Of a stretch of DNA of 30,695 nt, positions 1-8,296 are shown one piece after another. The DNA is from an uncultured Eubacterium sp. (GTDB taxonomy: Bacteria > Bacillota > Clostridia > Lachnospirales > Lachnospiraceae): NCBI GenBank assembly GCA_900548465.1, contig URKY01000030.1:1-30695 (forward strand), in the 5' to 3' direction. A program made the position numbers and the translations under genes. Below the pieces are notes generated by a model, which was given only the letters and a program-made list of their open reading frames with translations, ran no database searches and was not told the origin of the DNA. Each line of letters begins with the position of its first letter. Position 1 is the stretch's first letter.

Positions 1-80
1 CCATATGCGGGCAGTGAAAAAGAAATGCAACGTTTTTCAGCCCATACTTCTTTCGCTTTTTGAGCACTCGCCATATGCGG
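1..80. repeat. Short intergenic repeat, 10-base unit spaced 70 bases
   Basis: The 10-mer ccatatgcgg occurs at 1-10 and again at 71-80. The stretch between them contains a weak foldback (tgaaaaa at 15-21, tttttca at 33-39). The 70-base spacing suggests that the window edge cuts a tandem or dispersed extragenic repeat lying downstream of the transporter operon. Read on the minus strand the repeat stays open from an ATG at 74 to the window edge, but without a ribosome site. No strong terminator for the upstream operon is visible here. What lies beyond base 1 cannot be seen. Confidence 0.35.
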
Positions 81-89
81 AGTCGGAAA

Positions 90-971
90 TTATTTTTCTA
101 CAACTCCGCCTTCCACTACGAGTTTATCAGCTGAAATGCTATCACCATACACTTTCTTAAGAGTTTCATCAAAGTCCTTATGGAAGAAGTTTTCTTTTGC
201 AAGAGATTTTATTTCATTATTTAACCAGTCTAACAATTCCTTGTTTCCCTTCTGTACTGCCGGTGCAATTGTATCAGTATCTCCAAGAGACTCAACACCT
301 ACAGTAAATCCCTTATTCTGTTTTGCCCATGCAAGAACTTCTGTGTTATCTGTTGAGAAAGCATCTCCTCTTCCATCCAACAACGCATCATATGCTTCCT
401 GATATTCATCAAATTTTACAAGATCTATGTCAGGATAATTTTTTGAAAAATATGTTTCTGCAGTTGTTCCTTTTACAACAATAAGTTTCTTACCCTTTAA
501 ATCTTTTACGTTTTTAATAGTCGCTTTTTCAGGAGAAACAACTCCAAGAGCCACCTTCATGTATGGAAGTGCAAAATCCACCTGTTCTTTTCTTTCATCT
601 GTAACTGTAAAGTTTGCCAGAGTAATGTCAACCTTAGCTGACTTTAAGTACTCAACACGGCTTGCTGCTTCAAGATAAACAAAATCTACAGCATCTTCGC
701 TACCGAGAAGATCCTTTGCAATTCTCTTTGCAAAGTAAACATCATACCCCTGTACCTTTCCATTTTCATCAACATAACCAAATGGATTTTTGTCACTAAA
801 TACACCTATTTTAATTTTTCCTGCTTTCTTAATTTCATCAATTGTTCTTGCCTTTGCTGTTTTATTAGCAGTATTACCATTGTTTTCTGAAGTATTGCTA
901 TTTCCACATCCTGCAAAAACTCCTGCCACAATACCAACTACAAGTAAAAGTCCTAAAATTTTCTTTTTCAT
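90..971 (-). CDS. Amino-acid ABC transporter substrate-binding lipoprotein, CjaA-like, probably cysteine/cystine
   Basis: This is an extracellular solute-binding protein of family 3 that would deliver a polar amino acid to the permeases encoded upstream. Residues 1-22 form a lipoprotein signal (hydrophobic LLLVVGIVAGVFA, then lipobox AGC with Cys22 as lipid anchor), followed by an Asn/Thr-rich linker. The two-lobe SBP_bac_3 fold starts near residue 50 (KIKIGVFSDKNPFGYVDENG) and carries the family stretch DITLANFTVTDERKEQVDF near 115-133. From memory, this part, the VKGTTAETYF segment and the VVEGG tail resemble Campylobacter CjaA, a cysteine-binding protein; an alignment would settle this. 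An AGGAGG site lies just before the ATG. It is the last gene of the operon. The cysteine assignment is inference, supported by the Cys-codon leader at 3212-3319. Confidence 0.88.
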   Translation of the reverse strand: MKKKILGLLLVVGIVAGVFAGCGNSNTSENNGNTANKTAKARTIDEIKKAGKIKIGVFSDKNPFGYVDENGKVQGYDVYFAKRIAKDLLGSEDAVDFVYLEAASRVEYLKSAKVDITLANFTVTDERKEQVDFALPYMKVALGVVSPEKATIKNVKDLKGKKLIVVKGTTAETYFSKNYPDIDLVKFDEYQEAYDALLDGRGDAFSTDNTEVLAWAKQNKGFTVGVESLGDTDTIAPAVQKGNKELLDWLNNEIKSLAKENFFHKDFDETLKKVYGDSISADKLVVEGGVVEK

Positions 972-992
972 TATTTTTTCCTCCTAAATTAA

Positions 993-1751
993 TTATTTAT
1001 TATGAACAGTTTCATAATGGAAACTGTTTAAAAACTGTTTTGCTCTGTCTGTTTTTGGATTCTCAAAAAATTCTTCCGGAGTATTTTCCTCCACGATTTT
1101 TCCCTTATCTAAAAACATAACCCTGTCTGCTACTGCTTTTGCAAATTCCATTTCATGAGTTACAATTACCATTGTCATTCCGCTTTTTGCCAGTTCTAAA
1201 ACAACCTGTAACACCTCTCTCACCATTTCCGGATCCAGTGCTGCCGTTATTTCATCTAAAAGCAGAACTTCCGGATTCATTAACAGCGCTCTCACTATGG
1301 CAACTCTCTGCTTCTGTCCACCTGATAATTGCCTTGGATAATCATCCTTTTTTTCTAAAAGCCCCACTCTATCCAATAACTTTTCGGCTTCTTTTTTTAC
1401 TTCTGCCTTTTTTCGTTTTTGAACCTTACACGGTGCCAGTACCAGATTATCTATAATTGACATATTGGGAAATAAGTCATAACTCTGAAATACCATACCT
1501 ATCTGTTCTCTTACAGTTGATATTTTTTTCTTTTCCTTTTCATAACTTCTGCCCCGAAGCTTAATAGTGCCTGAATCAATATCCTCCAGCCTGTTTAAGC
1601 ATCTTAACAATGTACTTTTACCGCATCCTGAAGGACCAACTATTACTATAACTTCTCCCTCTTCAATTGAAAATGAAATGTCATTAAGAACCGGCTCTCC
1701 TTTGTTATATGATTTTACTAAATTCTTTACTTCTATTATTTTATCTGCCAT
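993..1751 (-). CDS. Polar amino-acid ABC transporter ATP-binding protein (GlnQ type)
   Basis: This cytoplasmic ATPase powers the importer formed with the two permeases just upstream. The 252 residues match the usual length of the GlnQ/HisP/TcyC group. Visible motifs are Walker [10 protein letters not shown] at about 39-47, Q-loop in [11 protein letters not shown], signature [11 protein letters not shown] near 142, Walker [14 protein letters not shown] near 163-175, and the switch His in [10 protein letters not shown]. The DEIT variant replaces the more common DEPT but keeps the catalytic Glu. Its AGGAGG ribosome site overlaps the stop codon of the preceding permease gene, and the binding protein follows 21 bases downstream, so co-transcription is nearly certain. 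Substrate specificity is not readable from the ATPase itself. Confidence 0.93.
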   Translation of the reverse strand: MADKIIEVKNLVKSYNKGEPVLNDISFSIEEGEVIVIVGPSGCGKSTLLRCLNRLEDIDSGTIKLRGRSYEKEKKKISTVREQIGMVFQSYDLFPNMSIIDNLVLAPCKVQKRKKAEVKKEAEKLLDRVGLLEKKDDYPRQLSGGQKQRVAIVRALLMNPEVLLLDEITAALDPEMVREVLQVVLELAKSGMTMVIVTHEMEFAKAVADRVMFLDKGKIVEENTPEEFFENPKTDRAKQFLNSFHYETVHNK

Positions 1752-1761
1752 TTTATTCCTC

Positions 1762-2439
1762 CTAATCCGAAAGTTTCTTTTCTAATACTGATGCCAATCT
1801 GGAAAATGGAAAACATATAATAAAGTACATTAAAAATATTGTTCCATATACCCATATAGCCGTATTAGGTTCGGTATATCTTGATGCGTCAATAATCTGT
1901 TTTCCTACTTTTACCACCTCAACTACTCCTATCAAAACTACAAGAGATGTAGTTTTAATCATTCTTGTCAAAAGATTTATTGATGAAGGTAACAGCCTCC
2001 TGATAGTTTGAGGAAAAATTATATATACATATACCTGAATTTTTTTCAGACCTAACCCATATCCGCTTTCATATTGATGTTTTGGTATGGATATAAGTGC
2101 ACTTCTTACCAAATCACCCATTTCTGCTGTTCCCCAAAATGTAAATACTATAATTGATGCCAATTCTCCATGTATGTTAATTCCTAAATGCTTTGCAGCT
2201 CCAAAATATACAATAAACAGTAATACAAGCTGTGGCATAATTCTCACAATTTCCAAATATATTCTGCACAATATTTTTACTATTCTATTGTTAACTGTCA
2301 TAATCATTCCAAATATAAATCCCAAAACTATGGAAAATGCCATTGCAATAAGGGCAATTCTTAAAGTAACCCAAAGTCCTTCGCAAAGTCTTAGGAAATT
2401 GTTCCCTTTAAACAAAACACTAATCGCCATATTCAGCAT
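1762..2439 (-). CDS. Polar amino-acid ABC transporter permease, second subunit (HisM/GlnP family)
   Basis: This 225-residue integral membrane protein belongs to the His/Glu/Gln/Arg permease family and is one half of the transport channel. Hydrophobic segments occur near residues 22-48, 57-80, 90-110 and 190-212. The cytoplasmic coupling loop that meets the ATPase is visible as [21 protein letters not shown] followed by [11 protein letters not shown], which corresponds to the EAA motif of this family. The start codon lies inside the 3' end of the other permease gene (20-base overlap), so the two are probably translationally coupled and form a heterodimer. Confidence 0.92.
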   Translation of the reverse strand: MLNMAISVLFKGNNFLRLCEGLWVTLRIALIAMAFSIVLGFIFGMIMTVNNRIVKILCRIYLEIVRIMPQLVLLFIVYFGAAKHLGINIHGELASIIVFTFWGTAEMGDLVRSALISIPKHQYESGYGLGLKKIQVYVYIIFPQTIRRLLPSSINLLTRMIKTTSLVVLIGVVEVVKVGKQIIDASRYTEPNTAIWVYGTIFLMYFIICFPFSRLASVLEKKLSD

Positions 2440-3079
2440 AACGGACTCTCCTTTCTATAAATGTACAAATCAACGAAATCGGCAACAATATAATCAGATA
2501 TGCAATTACAAGCATTAATAGTGACTCATCTGTTTTATAATGAACCCCGATTAAATCTTTTGTTACAAACATTAAATCTGCCAGTGCCACTGCGCTGAAC
2601 ACGGAAGTTTCTTTTATTAAGAAAATTATGTTTGCACAAAATGCCGGAATTGAGTTTGAAACAGCCTGTGGCAAAATTATGTGAACAAATGTCTGTACTT
2701 TTGTCATTCCAAGACTTAATGCTGATTCCACCTGAATGTCCGCCACGTTGTCAAGTCCGCTTCTAAAAGCCTCTGACATGTAACTTCCCCCTAAAAATGC
2801 CACGCCTATTATGGCACATTGTTCTGAAGATAGAATAATTCCTATCTTCGGCAACCCAAAATACAGAAAGAATAATTGTATCAGCAGGGGAGTATTTCTT
2901 GATAGTTCTATATAAAACCCCACTATTTGTTTTAGTATGGGTATTCTCACATATCTTATAATGCTGCAAAGCAATCCGATTATTATAGCTAAAAGTATTC
3001 CCCAAAATGCCATTATGAGAGTAACCTTTGCAGCATCAACATATACCGGAATCTGTTGTTCAATAAAATTAAAATCCAT
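2420..3079 (-). CDS. Polar amino-acid ABC transporter permease, first subunit (HisM/GlnP family)
   Basis: This 219-residue permease is the first structural gene of the operon. Hydrophobic helices lie near 18-40, 55-78, 85-105 and 190-210. The family loop is visible as ESALSLGMTKVQTFVHIILPQA, and ELSRNTPLLIQLFFLYFGLP is the characteristic segment of amino-acid permeases. An AAGGAAA ribosome site precedes the ATG by roughly a dozen bases, slightly long. The gene starts 80 bases after the intrinsic terminator at 3159-3188, so readthrough of that terminator is needed for expression from the only clear upstream promoter (3364-3392). Product is secure at family level; the cysteine/cystine substrate is inferred from leader and binding protein. 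Confidence 0.92.
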   Translation of the reverse strand: MDFNFIEQQIPVYVDAAKVTLIMAFWGILLAIIIGLLCSIIRYVRIPILKQIVGFYIELSRNTPLLIQLFFLYFGLPKIGIILSSEQCAIIGVAFLGGSYMSEAFRSGLDNVADIQVESALSLGMTKVQTFVHIILPQAVSNSIPAFCANIIFLIKETSVFSAVALADLMFVTKDLIGVHYKTDESLLMLVIAYLIILLPISLICTFIERRVRYAEYGD

Positions 3080-3158
3080 TTTGTCTACACTTTCCTTTTT
3101 ATTAATATATTCCCAAATAGTTTTTATGGTTATTTATTATTAACCAAATCATTAAAGT

Positions 3159-3188
3159 AAAAAAGCAGGTACATCATTATGCACCTGC
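3159..3188 (-). terminator. Intrinsic terminator of the cysteine-leader attenuator
   Basis: On the minus strand a 10-bp stem (GCAGGTGCAT pairing with ATGTACCTGC, one G-U pair) closes a 4-base loop and is followed at once by six T residues. It lies after the leader peptide stop codon and 80 bases before the first permease gene, the position expected for an attenuator. The 5' arm can instead pair with the leader coding region. Confidence 0.85.
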
Positions 3189-3267
3189 CTAAATACGTTT
3201 GATATTATGTATCACATTTTCAAATCCAAAAGTGCATAACAATTAAAGGTTGTAGTATTCATACAAC
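3177..3267 (-). promoter_or_regulatory. Candidate antiterminator and pause hairpins of the Cys attenuator
   Basis: Two competing RNA helices can be drawn. (1) GUUGUA (3267-3262, overlapping the last Cys codons of the run) pairs with UACAAC (3254-3249) across a 7-base loop, making the 1:2 hairpin. (2) UUAUGCACUU (3239-3230, inside the 3' part of the leader ORF) pairs over 10 bp, including one G-U, with AGGUGCAUAA (3186-3177), which is most of the 5' arm of the terminator. A ribosome stalled at the Cys codons would break helix 1 and favour helix 2, so the terminator could not form. A ribosome that reaches the stop codon would cover the region and allow termination. Pairings are read directly; the mechanism is inferred from the his/trp/leu attenuator paradigm. 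Confidence 0.7.
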
Positions 3268-3319
3268 AACAGCACATGGATTCTGTATTATGAACTATAC
3301 TTCCTAAAACTGCCTTCAT
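3212..3319 (-). CDS. Cysteine-rich leader peptide (35 aa) controlling the downstream transporter operon
   Basis: A 35-codon open frame starts with ATG at 3319 behind an AAAGGAATT ribosome site, about 35 bases downstream of the expected transcription start of a consensus promoter. Residues 15-20 read MCCCCM (codons TGC TGT TGT TGT) and Cys27 adds a fifth cysteine. The remainder has no domain, signal or charged leader pattern. The peptide probably acts only through its translation: scarce charged tRNA-Cys would stall the ribosome on the Cys run and switch the RNA from terminator to antiterminator. The downstream operon encodes a probable cysteine importer, which fits. Alternatives are a small metal-binding protein or a modified peptide, but no maturation enzymes lie nearby. 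Confidence 0.75.
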   Translation of the reverse strand: MKAVLGSIVHNTESMCCCCMNTTTFNCYALLDLKM

Positions 3320-3340
3320 TTTTGAATTCCTTTCTTTTTA

Positions 3341-3363
3341 ATTCCTATTTTATCGCTAGGAAT
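3341..3363 (-). promoter_or_regulatory. Inverted repeat at the transcription start, candidate operator
   Basis: A perfect 7-base inverted repeat, ATTCCTA-N9-TAGGAAT, begins directly after the -10 box and spans the expected start point. A repressor bound here would block initiation. The GGAAT half-site is reminiscent of elements bound by the Firmicute cysteine regulator CymR, but that resemblance is from memory and weak. It could also fold as a hairpin at the 5' end of the mRNA. Confidence 0.4.
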
Positions 3364-3392
3364 AGTATACGTTATTGTTAAAAAAATGTCAA
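3364..3392 (-). promoter_or_regulatory. Consensus sigma-A promoter of the Cys-leader/transporter operon
   Basis: On the minus strand TTGACA (3392-3387) is separated by exactly 17 bases from TATACT (3369-3364). Both boxes are at or near consensus. It is the only strong promoter found upstream of the transporter operon. Confidence 0.85.
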
Positions 3393-3464
3393 TACTATTT
3401 TTTATTTATATTATATAAAAGAGGCCGCCTGCATAATTCTTAGCGAAGCAATCTCTTATAAATC

Positions 3465-4409
3465 CTATTCACTTACAATTTTGTAATCACCTTTTGGTGG
3501 ATTTGCTTTAATAAAGTTTTCCACCTGTGAGCCTGCTTTGCAGTGAATTTTAAGTCCTTTTACTCCACCCTGAGTTTCAAAAATTCCCGGCTGCATTATC
3601 TGTATCTGAGCTGGCAGATAAATGTCTGTTAACAGGCTGTCACCAAATGCCCACTCCTCAATTTGTACAACTCCCGGATTAATCACGACTGTTTTAACAT
3701 TTGAAAAAGCAAATGCACCACTTTGTATTTTTTTAACCGTAGACGGTATTGTTACCTTTTCCGTTTTGAGTGCCCTGTCATAATCAGCAGACATTGCATT
3801 TTCTGCAATACCTACTACTTCAGCCGGTAGTGTTATTTCTTTTTCATTACCCTTGTAAGCCAATAGTAATCCGTCTTCATCAATAGCGAATCCCTTTTCA
3901 TCAAACAGTCCTGCTTTTTCATAATACTCATTAGTTTTTGTATTATCATCAACCTGATCTGCTGCATCAGTTTCGCTTTTGAAATAATAAATTTTCTTTC
4001 CGGATTTATCTATTGTGTAGAAATATACCCTCAAATGATAATCTGACAAATCATCTTTTCCAATGGTATCTTCCACTTCTTTCTTTTCATCAACATAATT
4101 CATTGATAGTTTTGTATCCCCTAATTTAAAGGCATGATTTCCTATTTCGTATGTTGTAGAAAGAATCTGTTTTCCATCAGCATCCTTTTCAACATATTTT
4201 TCCTTCTTATCTAAAGTAACCACGGTCATTTCATCTACATCGACTTTATACCATGTACCTTCTATTTTAATTGACTTGTATTCTCCTTTATCGGAAAAAG
4301 CATCTCTTTGCCTGAATTTTACAAAAAGAAACATGGCAACTATGAGAACTATTAAAATAGCGTCAATTATCAATACCCTTTTGAAATTTCTTTTGCGTTT
4401 TCTTTTCAT
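3465..4409 (-). CDS. Membrane-anchored protein with BspA-type leucine-rich repeats
   Basis: This 314-residue protein has a short basic N-terminus (MKRKRKRNFKR) and one transmembrane helix at about 12-29, so it is probably displayed outside the cell as a signal-anchored protein. Residues 40-175 are charged and contain no domain I recognise. Residues about 185-285 show BspA-like LRR_5 repeats with the pattern I-P-x-x-V-x-x-I-x-x-x-A-F (VTIPSTVKKIQSGAFAFSNVKTV, then a second unit with IEEWAFGDS). Such repeats occur in surface proteins of gut bacteria, where binding roles are proposed. The start lies 6 bases after the truncated phosphoesterase gene, and its weak GAAG-type ribosome site is made by the Lys codons ending that gene. 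Downstream, AAGAG and CTCTT could form only a weak terminator. Confidence 0.72.
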   Translation of the reverse strand: MKRKRKRNFKRVLIIDAILIVLIVAMFLFVKFRQRDAFSDKGEYKSIKIEGTWYKVDVDEMTVVTLDKKEKYVEKDADGKQILSTTYEIGNHAFKLGDTKLSMNYVDEKKEVEDTIGKDDLSDYHLRVYFYTIDKSGKKIYYFKSETDAADQVDDNTKTNEYYEKAGLFDEKGFAIDEDGLLLAYKGNEKEITLPAEVVGIAENAMSADYDRALKTEKVTIPSTVKKIQSGAFAFSNVKTVVINPGVVQIEEWAFGDSLLTDIYLPAQIQIMQPGIFETQGGVKGLKIHCKAGSQVENFIKANPPKGDYKIVSE

Positions 4410-4415
4410 ATTAAT

Positions 4416-5498
4416 CTACTTCTTCTTAACTTTTTTCTTTGTTTTAGTTTTGACTTTTATTTTTATCTTTTTAGTCTTTGACCAAGCACCATCTACTCTG
4501 TAACCGAACTGGTATCTAAAGGCTCTCACTCTTACGTAATATGTTTTTTTGTTTTTAAGCTTTGTAAGAGTGTATTTTGTTTTGTCCGTAGTTCTTGTTT
4601 TAGTATATTTTGCCTTAAATCTCTTACTTGTAGAATACTGAATCTGATACTTTACAGCCTTTTCTACTTTTTTGTATTTGATAAGTACTTTATATTTTTT
4701 GGACTTTTTAGATACCTTCTTAACTTTTCCAACAGATGTGATTTTAGAACTTTCGGTTTTAATTGCAGCTACAGGTGTCTGCTTTGCCCCATCCTTATTA
4801 ATGTATGTTGCATAAGCCATATATCTGCCATTCTTAAAATCAGTTCCCATATATACTGTACTATTTCTATACTTAAGGGCAATCATCCCCTCGGAACGCA
4901 CGCCGGCATTTTCATCACGTTTAGTAGAATTTGCTTCTATTGTTCTTGGTGCACTTACACTTGCTATATGTACAAGTGATGCCCCTGTTTTTTTGCTGTT
5001 GATATTTCCAATATTGGTATTTGGATTGTATTTCTGCTGGTCGTATGCCCAGTGTGAATGTCCGCTAAACATTGTAACATTTGGATATTTATTTAAGATC
5101 GCTCTAAATCTTGTTTCATCTTTTGCACCAAAAGTATATGTCAGATCATATGTATATCCACCCGGATTTTTAAGATTTCCAACTGCTGTTGTAACATCTC
5201 CGTTTTCAGATGCAAAGTATGTATGGAAGAATAAATATACGTTTTTGTCAGCATAGTTATTCAGTGTTTTTTCAAGCCAGTTTAACTGTTCGTCATCTAA
5301 AAGTGTACTGTTCTTTCCGCCATATGACCATCTGAGCTGGCTAAGGAATACGAACACATCCCCACCTTTTTCATATGCGAAATCCACGCCGGTATCATTA
5401 ATAAACTTAACATTACTGTCTGTATCTTTTTTAGTATTTATATACTTTTTAAAGTTTTCTCCTACTGTATTGTTCCGAGTAATGCTTCTGATGAATTT
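4416..5498 (-). pseudogene. 5'-truncated calcineurin-like metallophosphoesterase with fibronectin-III-like tail
   Basis: The readable frame runs from a stop at 5499-5501 to 4416 and contains no ATG start near its 5' end. The only in-frame alternative start nearby is a GTG at 5387, which lacks a ribosome site, and recognisable protein continues upstream of it (NNTVGENFKKYINTKKD). The C-terminal half of a calcineurin-like phosphoesterase is present: VFVFLSQLRWS, the metal His in YLFFHTYF, and the late metal motif GHSHW. The N-terminal DxH, GDxxD and GNH motifs and the signal peptide are missing. A type-III fibronectin-like, Lys-rich domain follows (KYQIQYSTSKRFK and YYVRVRAFR). The break lies only about 12 bases from the end of yqeY, so a deletion probably joined the two. 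Expression as a functional enzyme is unlikely. Confidence 0.7.
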
Positions 5499-5512
5499 TT
5501 ATAATTATTTTA

Positions 5513-5950
5513 TTACTGACACAATTTTGCAACCAACTGATTAATAACTTTTCCGTCTGCTCTGCCCTTAAATGCAGGCATTACTGTTTTCATAATCTGT
5601 CCTTTATTTCCTGTTGCAATTACATCTGCAAATTTTTCTTTCAATTCTGTTTCTATTTCTTCTGCACTCATTAACTTTGGTGCATACTCATTAAATACGT
5701 CATATCTTGCCTGATATTCTTCTATTAAGTCAGTTCTGTCACTAGGACAGCTGTCAATCTGTTCCTTGACTGTTTTTAATTCTTTAAGAATCACTTTATT
5801 TACCATTTCTTCAGGAATATCATCTCTGCATCCTGCATCTATTGCTGCCTTCTTTACAGCCTGAATCAATGCTGAGATAGATTCTTTTCTTGCCTTATCT
5901 CTCGCCTTCATAGCTGCAATCATGTCTTTTTGTAATGTTTTAATATCCAT
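5513..5950 (-). CDS. yqeY: YqeY/GatB-like domain protein
   Basis: A 145-residue protein of the GatB/YqeY family, related to the C-terminal tRNA-contacting domain of amidotransferase subunit GatB. Typical features are the N-terminal helix MDIKTLQKDMIAAMKARDKARK, a central EYQARYDVFNEYAPKLMS segment, and a C-terminal GQIMKTVMPAFKGRADGKVINQLV stretch where GRADG is the conserved loop. The start at 5950 is chosen because a strong AGGAGG lies 7-8 bases upstream; an in-frame ATG at 6049 would add 33 residues unlike the family and has no ribosome site. The stand-alone protein's cellular role is unclear; a part in tRNA handling is only inferred from the family. Confidence 0.88.
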   Translation of the reverse strand: MDIKTLQKDMIAAMKARDKARKESISALIQAVKKAAIDAGCRDDIPEEMVNKVILKELKTVKEQIDSCPSDRTDLIEEYQARYDVFNEYAPKLMSAEEIETELKEKFADVIATGNKGQIMKTVMPAFKGRADGKVINQLVAKLCQ

Positions 5951-5971
5951 TTCTTTTTCCTCCTGAATTAC

Positions 5972-6000
5972 TATATAAATTAATTGTATACAAAGTGTAA
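5972..6000 (-). promoter_or_regulatory. Possible promoter of yqeY
   Basis: On the minus strand TTACAC and TATATA are spaced by 17 bases, ending about 20 bases before the ribosome site of yqeY. The match is moderate; transcription could also come from ygiQ upstream, since no terminator is obvious between them. Confidence 0.35.
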
Positions 6001-6077
6001 CCTGTGCATACCTCATCATTTCTCTAGACAGTATAGCACTTTCCTTCAACTGCTTCCATTATAATTTTGTACTTATT

Positions 6078-7997
6078 TTACTTTTTCTTTTTTTGCCTGT
6101 TTTCAGTCTTTCTGACTCTATTATTTTTGGTTTTATTTTTACTGCTTTGGAGCTTTCTTCTGTCCTGTTCCCCTTTCTTTGCAGCCCTGTCTTTTTTTAA
6201 TTGTCTTGGTTTAATGAGGCAGTGTTTGTCAAAGCCTATCAGATCCGTTCTTCCTGCTTTATACAATGCTTCCCTTACCAGTTCATAATTCGCCGGATTT
6301 CTGTATTGCATAAGAGCTCTCTGCATTGCCTTCTCATGTGGATTTTTAGGAGTGTAAACTTCCTTCATTGTTCTAGGATCAACTCCTGTATAATACATTA
6401 CCGTAGACATTGTAGATGGTGTAGGATAAAAGTCCTGAACCTGTTGAGGATTATATCCAATATCTCTCAAATATTCCGCCAACTTTATTGCCTCATTTAA
6501 ATCTGAACCCGGATGGGAACTCATAAGATATGGCACAACAAACTGATTTTTTCCTTCACTTTCATTTAATTTATAATATTTTTCTATAAATTTTTCATAT
6601 ACGCAGTTTTCCGGTTTTCCCATATAAGACAGCACCTTATCTGATATATGTTCCGGTGCCACTTTAAGCTGACCGCTTATATGATATTTAACTAATTCTT
6701 TGAAAAATGTACTGTTTTTATCTTTGTCAGCCATAATGTAATCAAATCTTATTCCTGAACGGACAAAGACTTTTTTTACCTTTGGCAATTCCCGTAATTT
6801 TCGTAATAGCTGTAAATATTCGCTATGATCTGTGTCTAAATTTTTGCATGGTTGTGGCCAAAGGCACTGTTTATTTTTACATACACCACTCTTTAACTGC
6901 TTCTTACATGAAGGATGATAAAAGTTAGCCGTAGGGCCCCCAACATCATGAATATAGCCTTTAAAGTTCGGCATTTCAGTAATTTTCTTCGCTTCTTTTA
7001 TTATTGATTCATGACTTCTTGTCTGAATAATTCTTCCCTGATGAAATGTCAGGGCACAAAAACTACATGCTCCAAAGCATCCTCTACAACTTATTAATGA
7101 AAACTGAATTTCTGATATAGCAGGAACTCCTCCATCTTTTTCATAACTTGGATGATAGGTTCTCTCATATGGTAAATCATAAACATCATCCATTTCCTGT
7201 TTCGTTAGAGGTTCCTGTGGTGGATTTTGTACCACATACATACCGTTAGGATATGGTTCCACCAATGTTTTTCCATTAAATGGATCTGTATTTTCACTTT
7301 GTATCTTAAAACTTCTTGCATAGTTTAACTTGTCCATCTTCATATCCTCATATGATGGAAGAATAATTGGATCATATGCAAGGTCTATGTTCTTAGTTTT
7401 AAAAACTGTTCCCGAAATATATGTTATATCATTAATATCCATTCCGCTGTCCAGTGCTTCAGCAATCTGTACTATTGATTTTTCACCCATTCCATACGAA
7501 ATCAAATTAGCCTGCGAGTCCAGAAGTATTGATCTTTTAAAACTGTTACTCCAGTAATCATAGTGAGCCATTCTTCTGAGGCTTGCCTCTATACCTCCTA
7601 TGATAATAGGCTTCTTTCTGTAGGTGTGACGTATAAGATTGCAATATGCCACCACTGCATGGTCCGGTCGCTTTCCAATAACTCCTCCCGGTGTATATGC
7701 ATCGCTTTCTCTATGTTTTTTTGAAACATAGTAATGATTTACCATGGAGTCCATGTTTCCTCCCATTACAAGAAATGCAAGTCTTGGTTCACCAAGAATA
7801 TTTATGCTGTTGTCATCCTTCCAATCCGGCTGGGATATTATTCCAACTGTGTAGCCATAGGACTGCAAGACCCTGCTGATTATTGCATGTCCAAAAGATG
7901 GGTGATCTACATATGCGTCACCTATTACAAATACGAAGTCTAATTGTTCTATTCCCTGAGCTTTCATGTCTTCTCGGGATATTGGTAAAAATGCCAT
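6078..7997 (-). CDS. ygiQ: YgiQ family radical SAM protein
   Basis: This 639-residue protein matches the YgiQ (UPF0313) family in length and layout. The N-terminal part ([35 protein letters not shown]) is the B12-binding-like region typical of the family. The radical SAM cluster Cys residues are C307, C311 and C314 in [20 protein letters not shown], expected to hold a 4Fe-4S cluster. Other family stretches are [34 protein letters not shown] and [20 protein letters not shown] Lys/Arg-rich tail ends the protein. The substrate is not established. An AAGGAAAAG ribosome site supports the start. It is first in its unit, upstream of yqeY. Confidence 0.92.
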   Translation of the reverse strand: MAFLPISREDMKAQGIEQLDFVFVIGDAYVDHPSFGHAIISRVLQSYGYTVGIISQPDWKDDNSINILGEPRLAFLVMGGNMDSMVNHYYVSKKHRESDAYTPGGVIGKRPDHAVVAYCNLIRHTYRKKPIIIGGIEASLRRMAHYDYWSNSFKRSILLDSQANLISYGMGEKSIVQIAEALDSGMDINDITYISGTVFKTKNIDLAYDPIILPSYEDMKMDKLNYARSFKIQSENTDPFNGKTLVEPYPNGMYVVQNPPQEPLTKQEMDDVYDLPYERTYHPSYEKDGGVPAISEIQFSLISCRGCFGACSFCALTFHQGRIIQTRSHESIIKEAKKITEMPNFKGYIHDVGGPTANFYHPSCKKQLKSGVCKNKQCLWPQPCKNLDTDHSEYLQLLRKLRELPKVKKVFVRSGIRFDYIMADKDKNSTFFKELVKYHISGQLKVAPEHISDKVLSYMGKPENCVYEKFIEKYYKLNESEGKNQFVVPYLMSSHPGSDLNEAIKLAEYLRDIGYNPQQVQDFYPTPSTMSTVMYYTGVDPRTMKEVYTPKNPHEKAMQRALMQYRNPANYELVREALYKAGRTDLIGFDKHCLIKPRQLKKDRAAKKGEQDRRKLQSSKNKTKNNRVRKTENRQKKKK

Positions 7998-8046
7998 TTT
8001 CTTTTCCTTAACCTTTATGCCGCCGGGGCTTATTTTTGTATCTACT

Positions 8047-8076
8047 ATGATAGCATTTGTACCTAATTGTTTTCAA
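8047..8076 (-). promoter_or_regulatory. Probable promoter of ygiQ
   Basis: On the minus strand TTGAAA (8076-8071) and TATCAT (8052-8047) are separated by 18 bases, about 50 bases before the ygiQ start. Reasonable sigma-A match. Confidence 0.5.
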
Positions 8077-8152
8077 CATGTTTGTTAAAAAAGCTGGTAT
8101 AAAAATAACCAAAACCTTCTTTCCCTCAAAAAGAGGATGGAGATGTATTTCA

Positions 8153-8178
8153 TGAAACCAGTTGTATTTCTATTTTTG
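8153..8178 (+). repeat. 26-base copy of a sequence found in the foldback element at 10960
   Basis: Bases 8153-8178 match 10960-10985 at 24 of 26 positions (shared core agttgtatttct). The second copy is part of the left arm of the foldback element at 10931-11125. The surrounding intergenic stretch 7998-8296 otherwise holds the ygiQ promoter, a small foldback (cctc-N5-gagg near 8124-8136) and AT-rich DNA; no convincing promoter was assigned for the plus-strand gene. Confidence 0.5.
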
Positions 8179-8296
8179 GCGAATTTTTATCATTGAAAAT
8201 TATTTTGTTTTTTCCATAACTATCCATTTTTTCACATATTTATAACATATTTGTTTTATGATGGTGCTATATTTAGGAAAGGGATGGGATTTTGTG

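Noticed and set aside
3212..3319. Leader peptide as a RiPP precursor such as SCIFF
   Set aside because: Too few and too clustered Cys, no radical SAM maturase next to it, and a terminator plus transporter operon follow directly.
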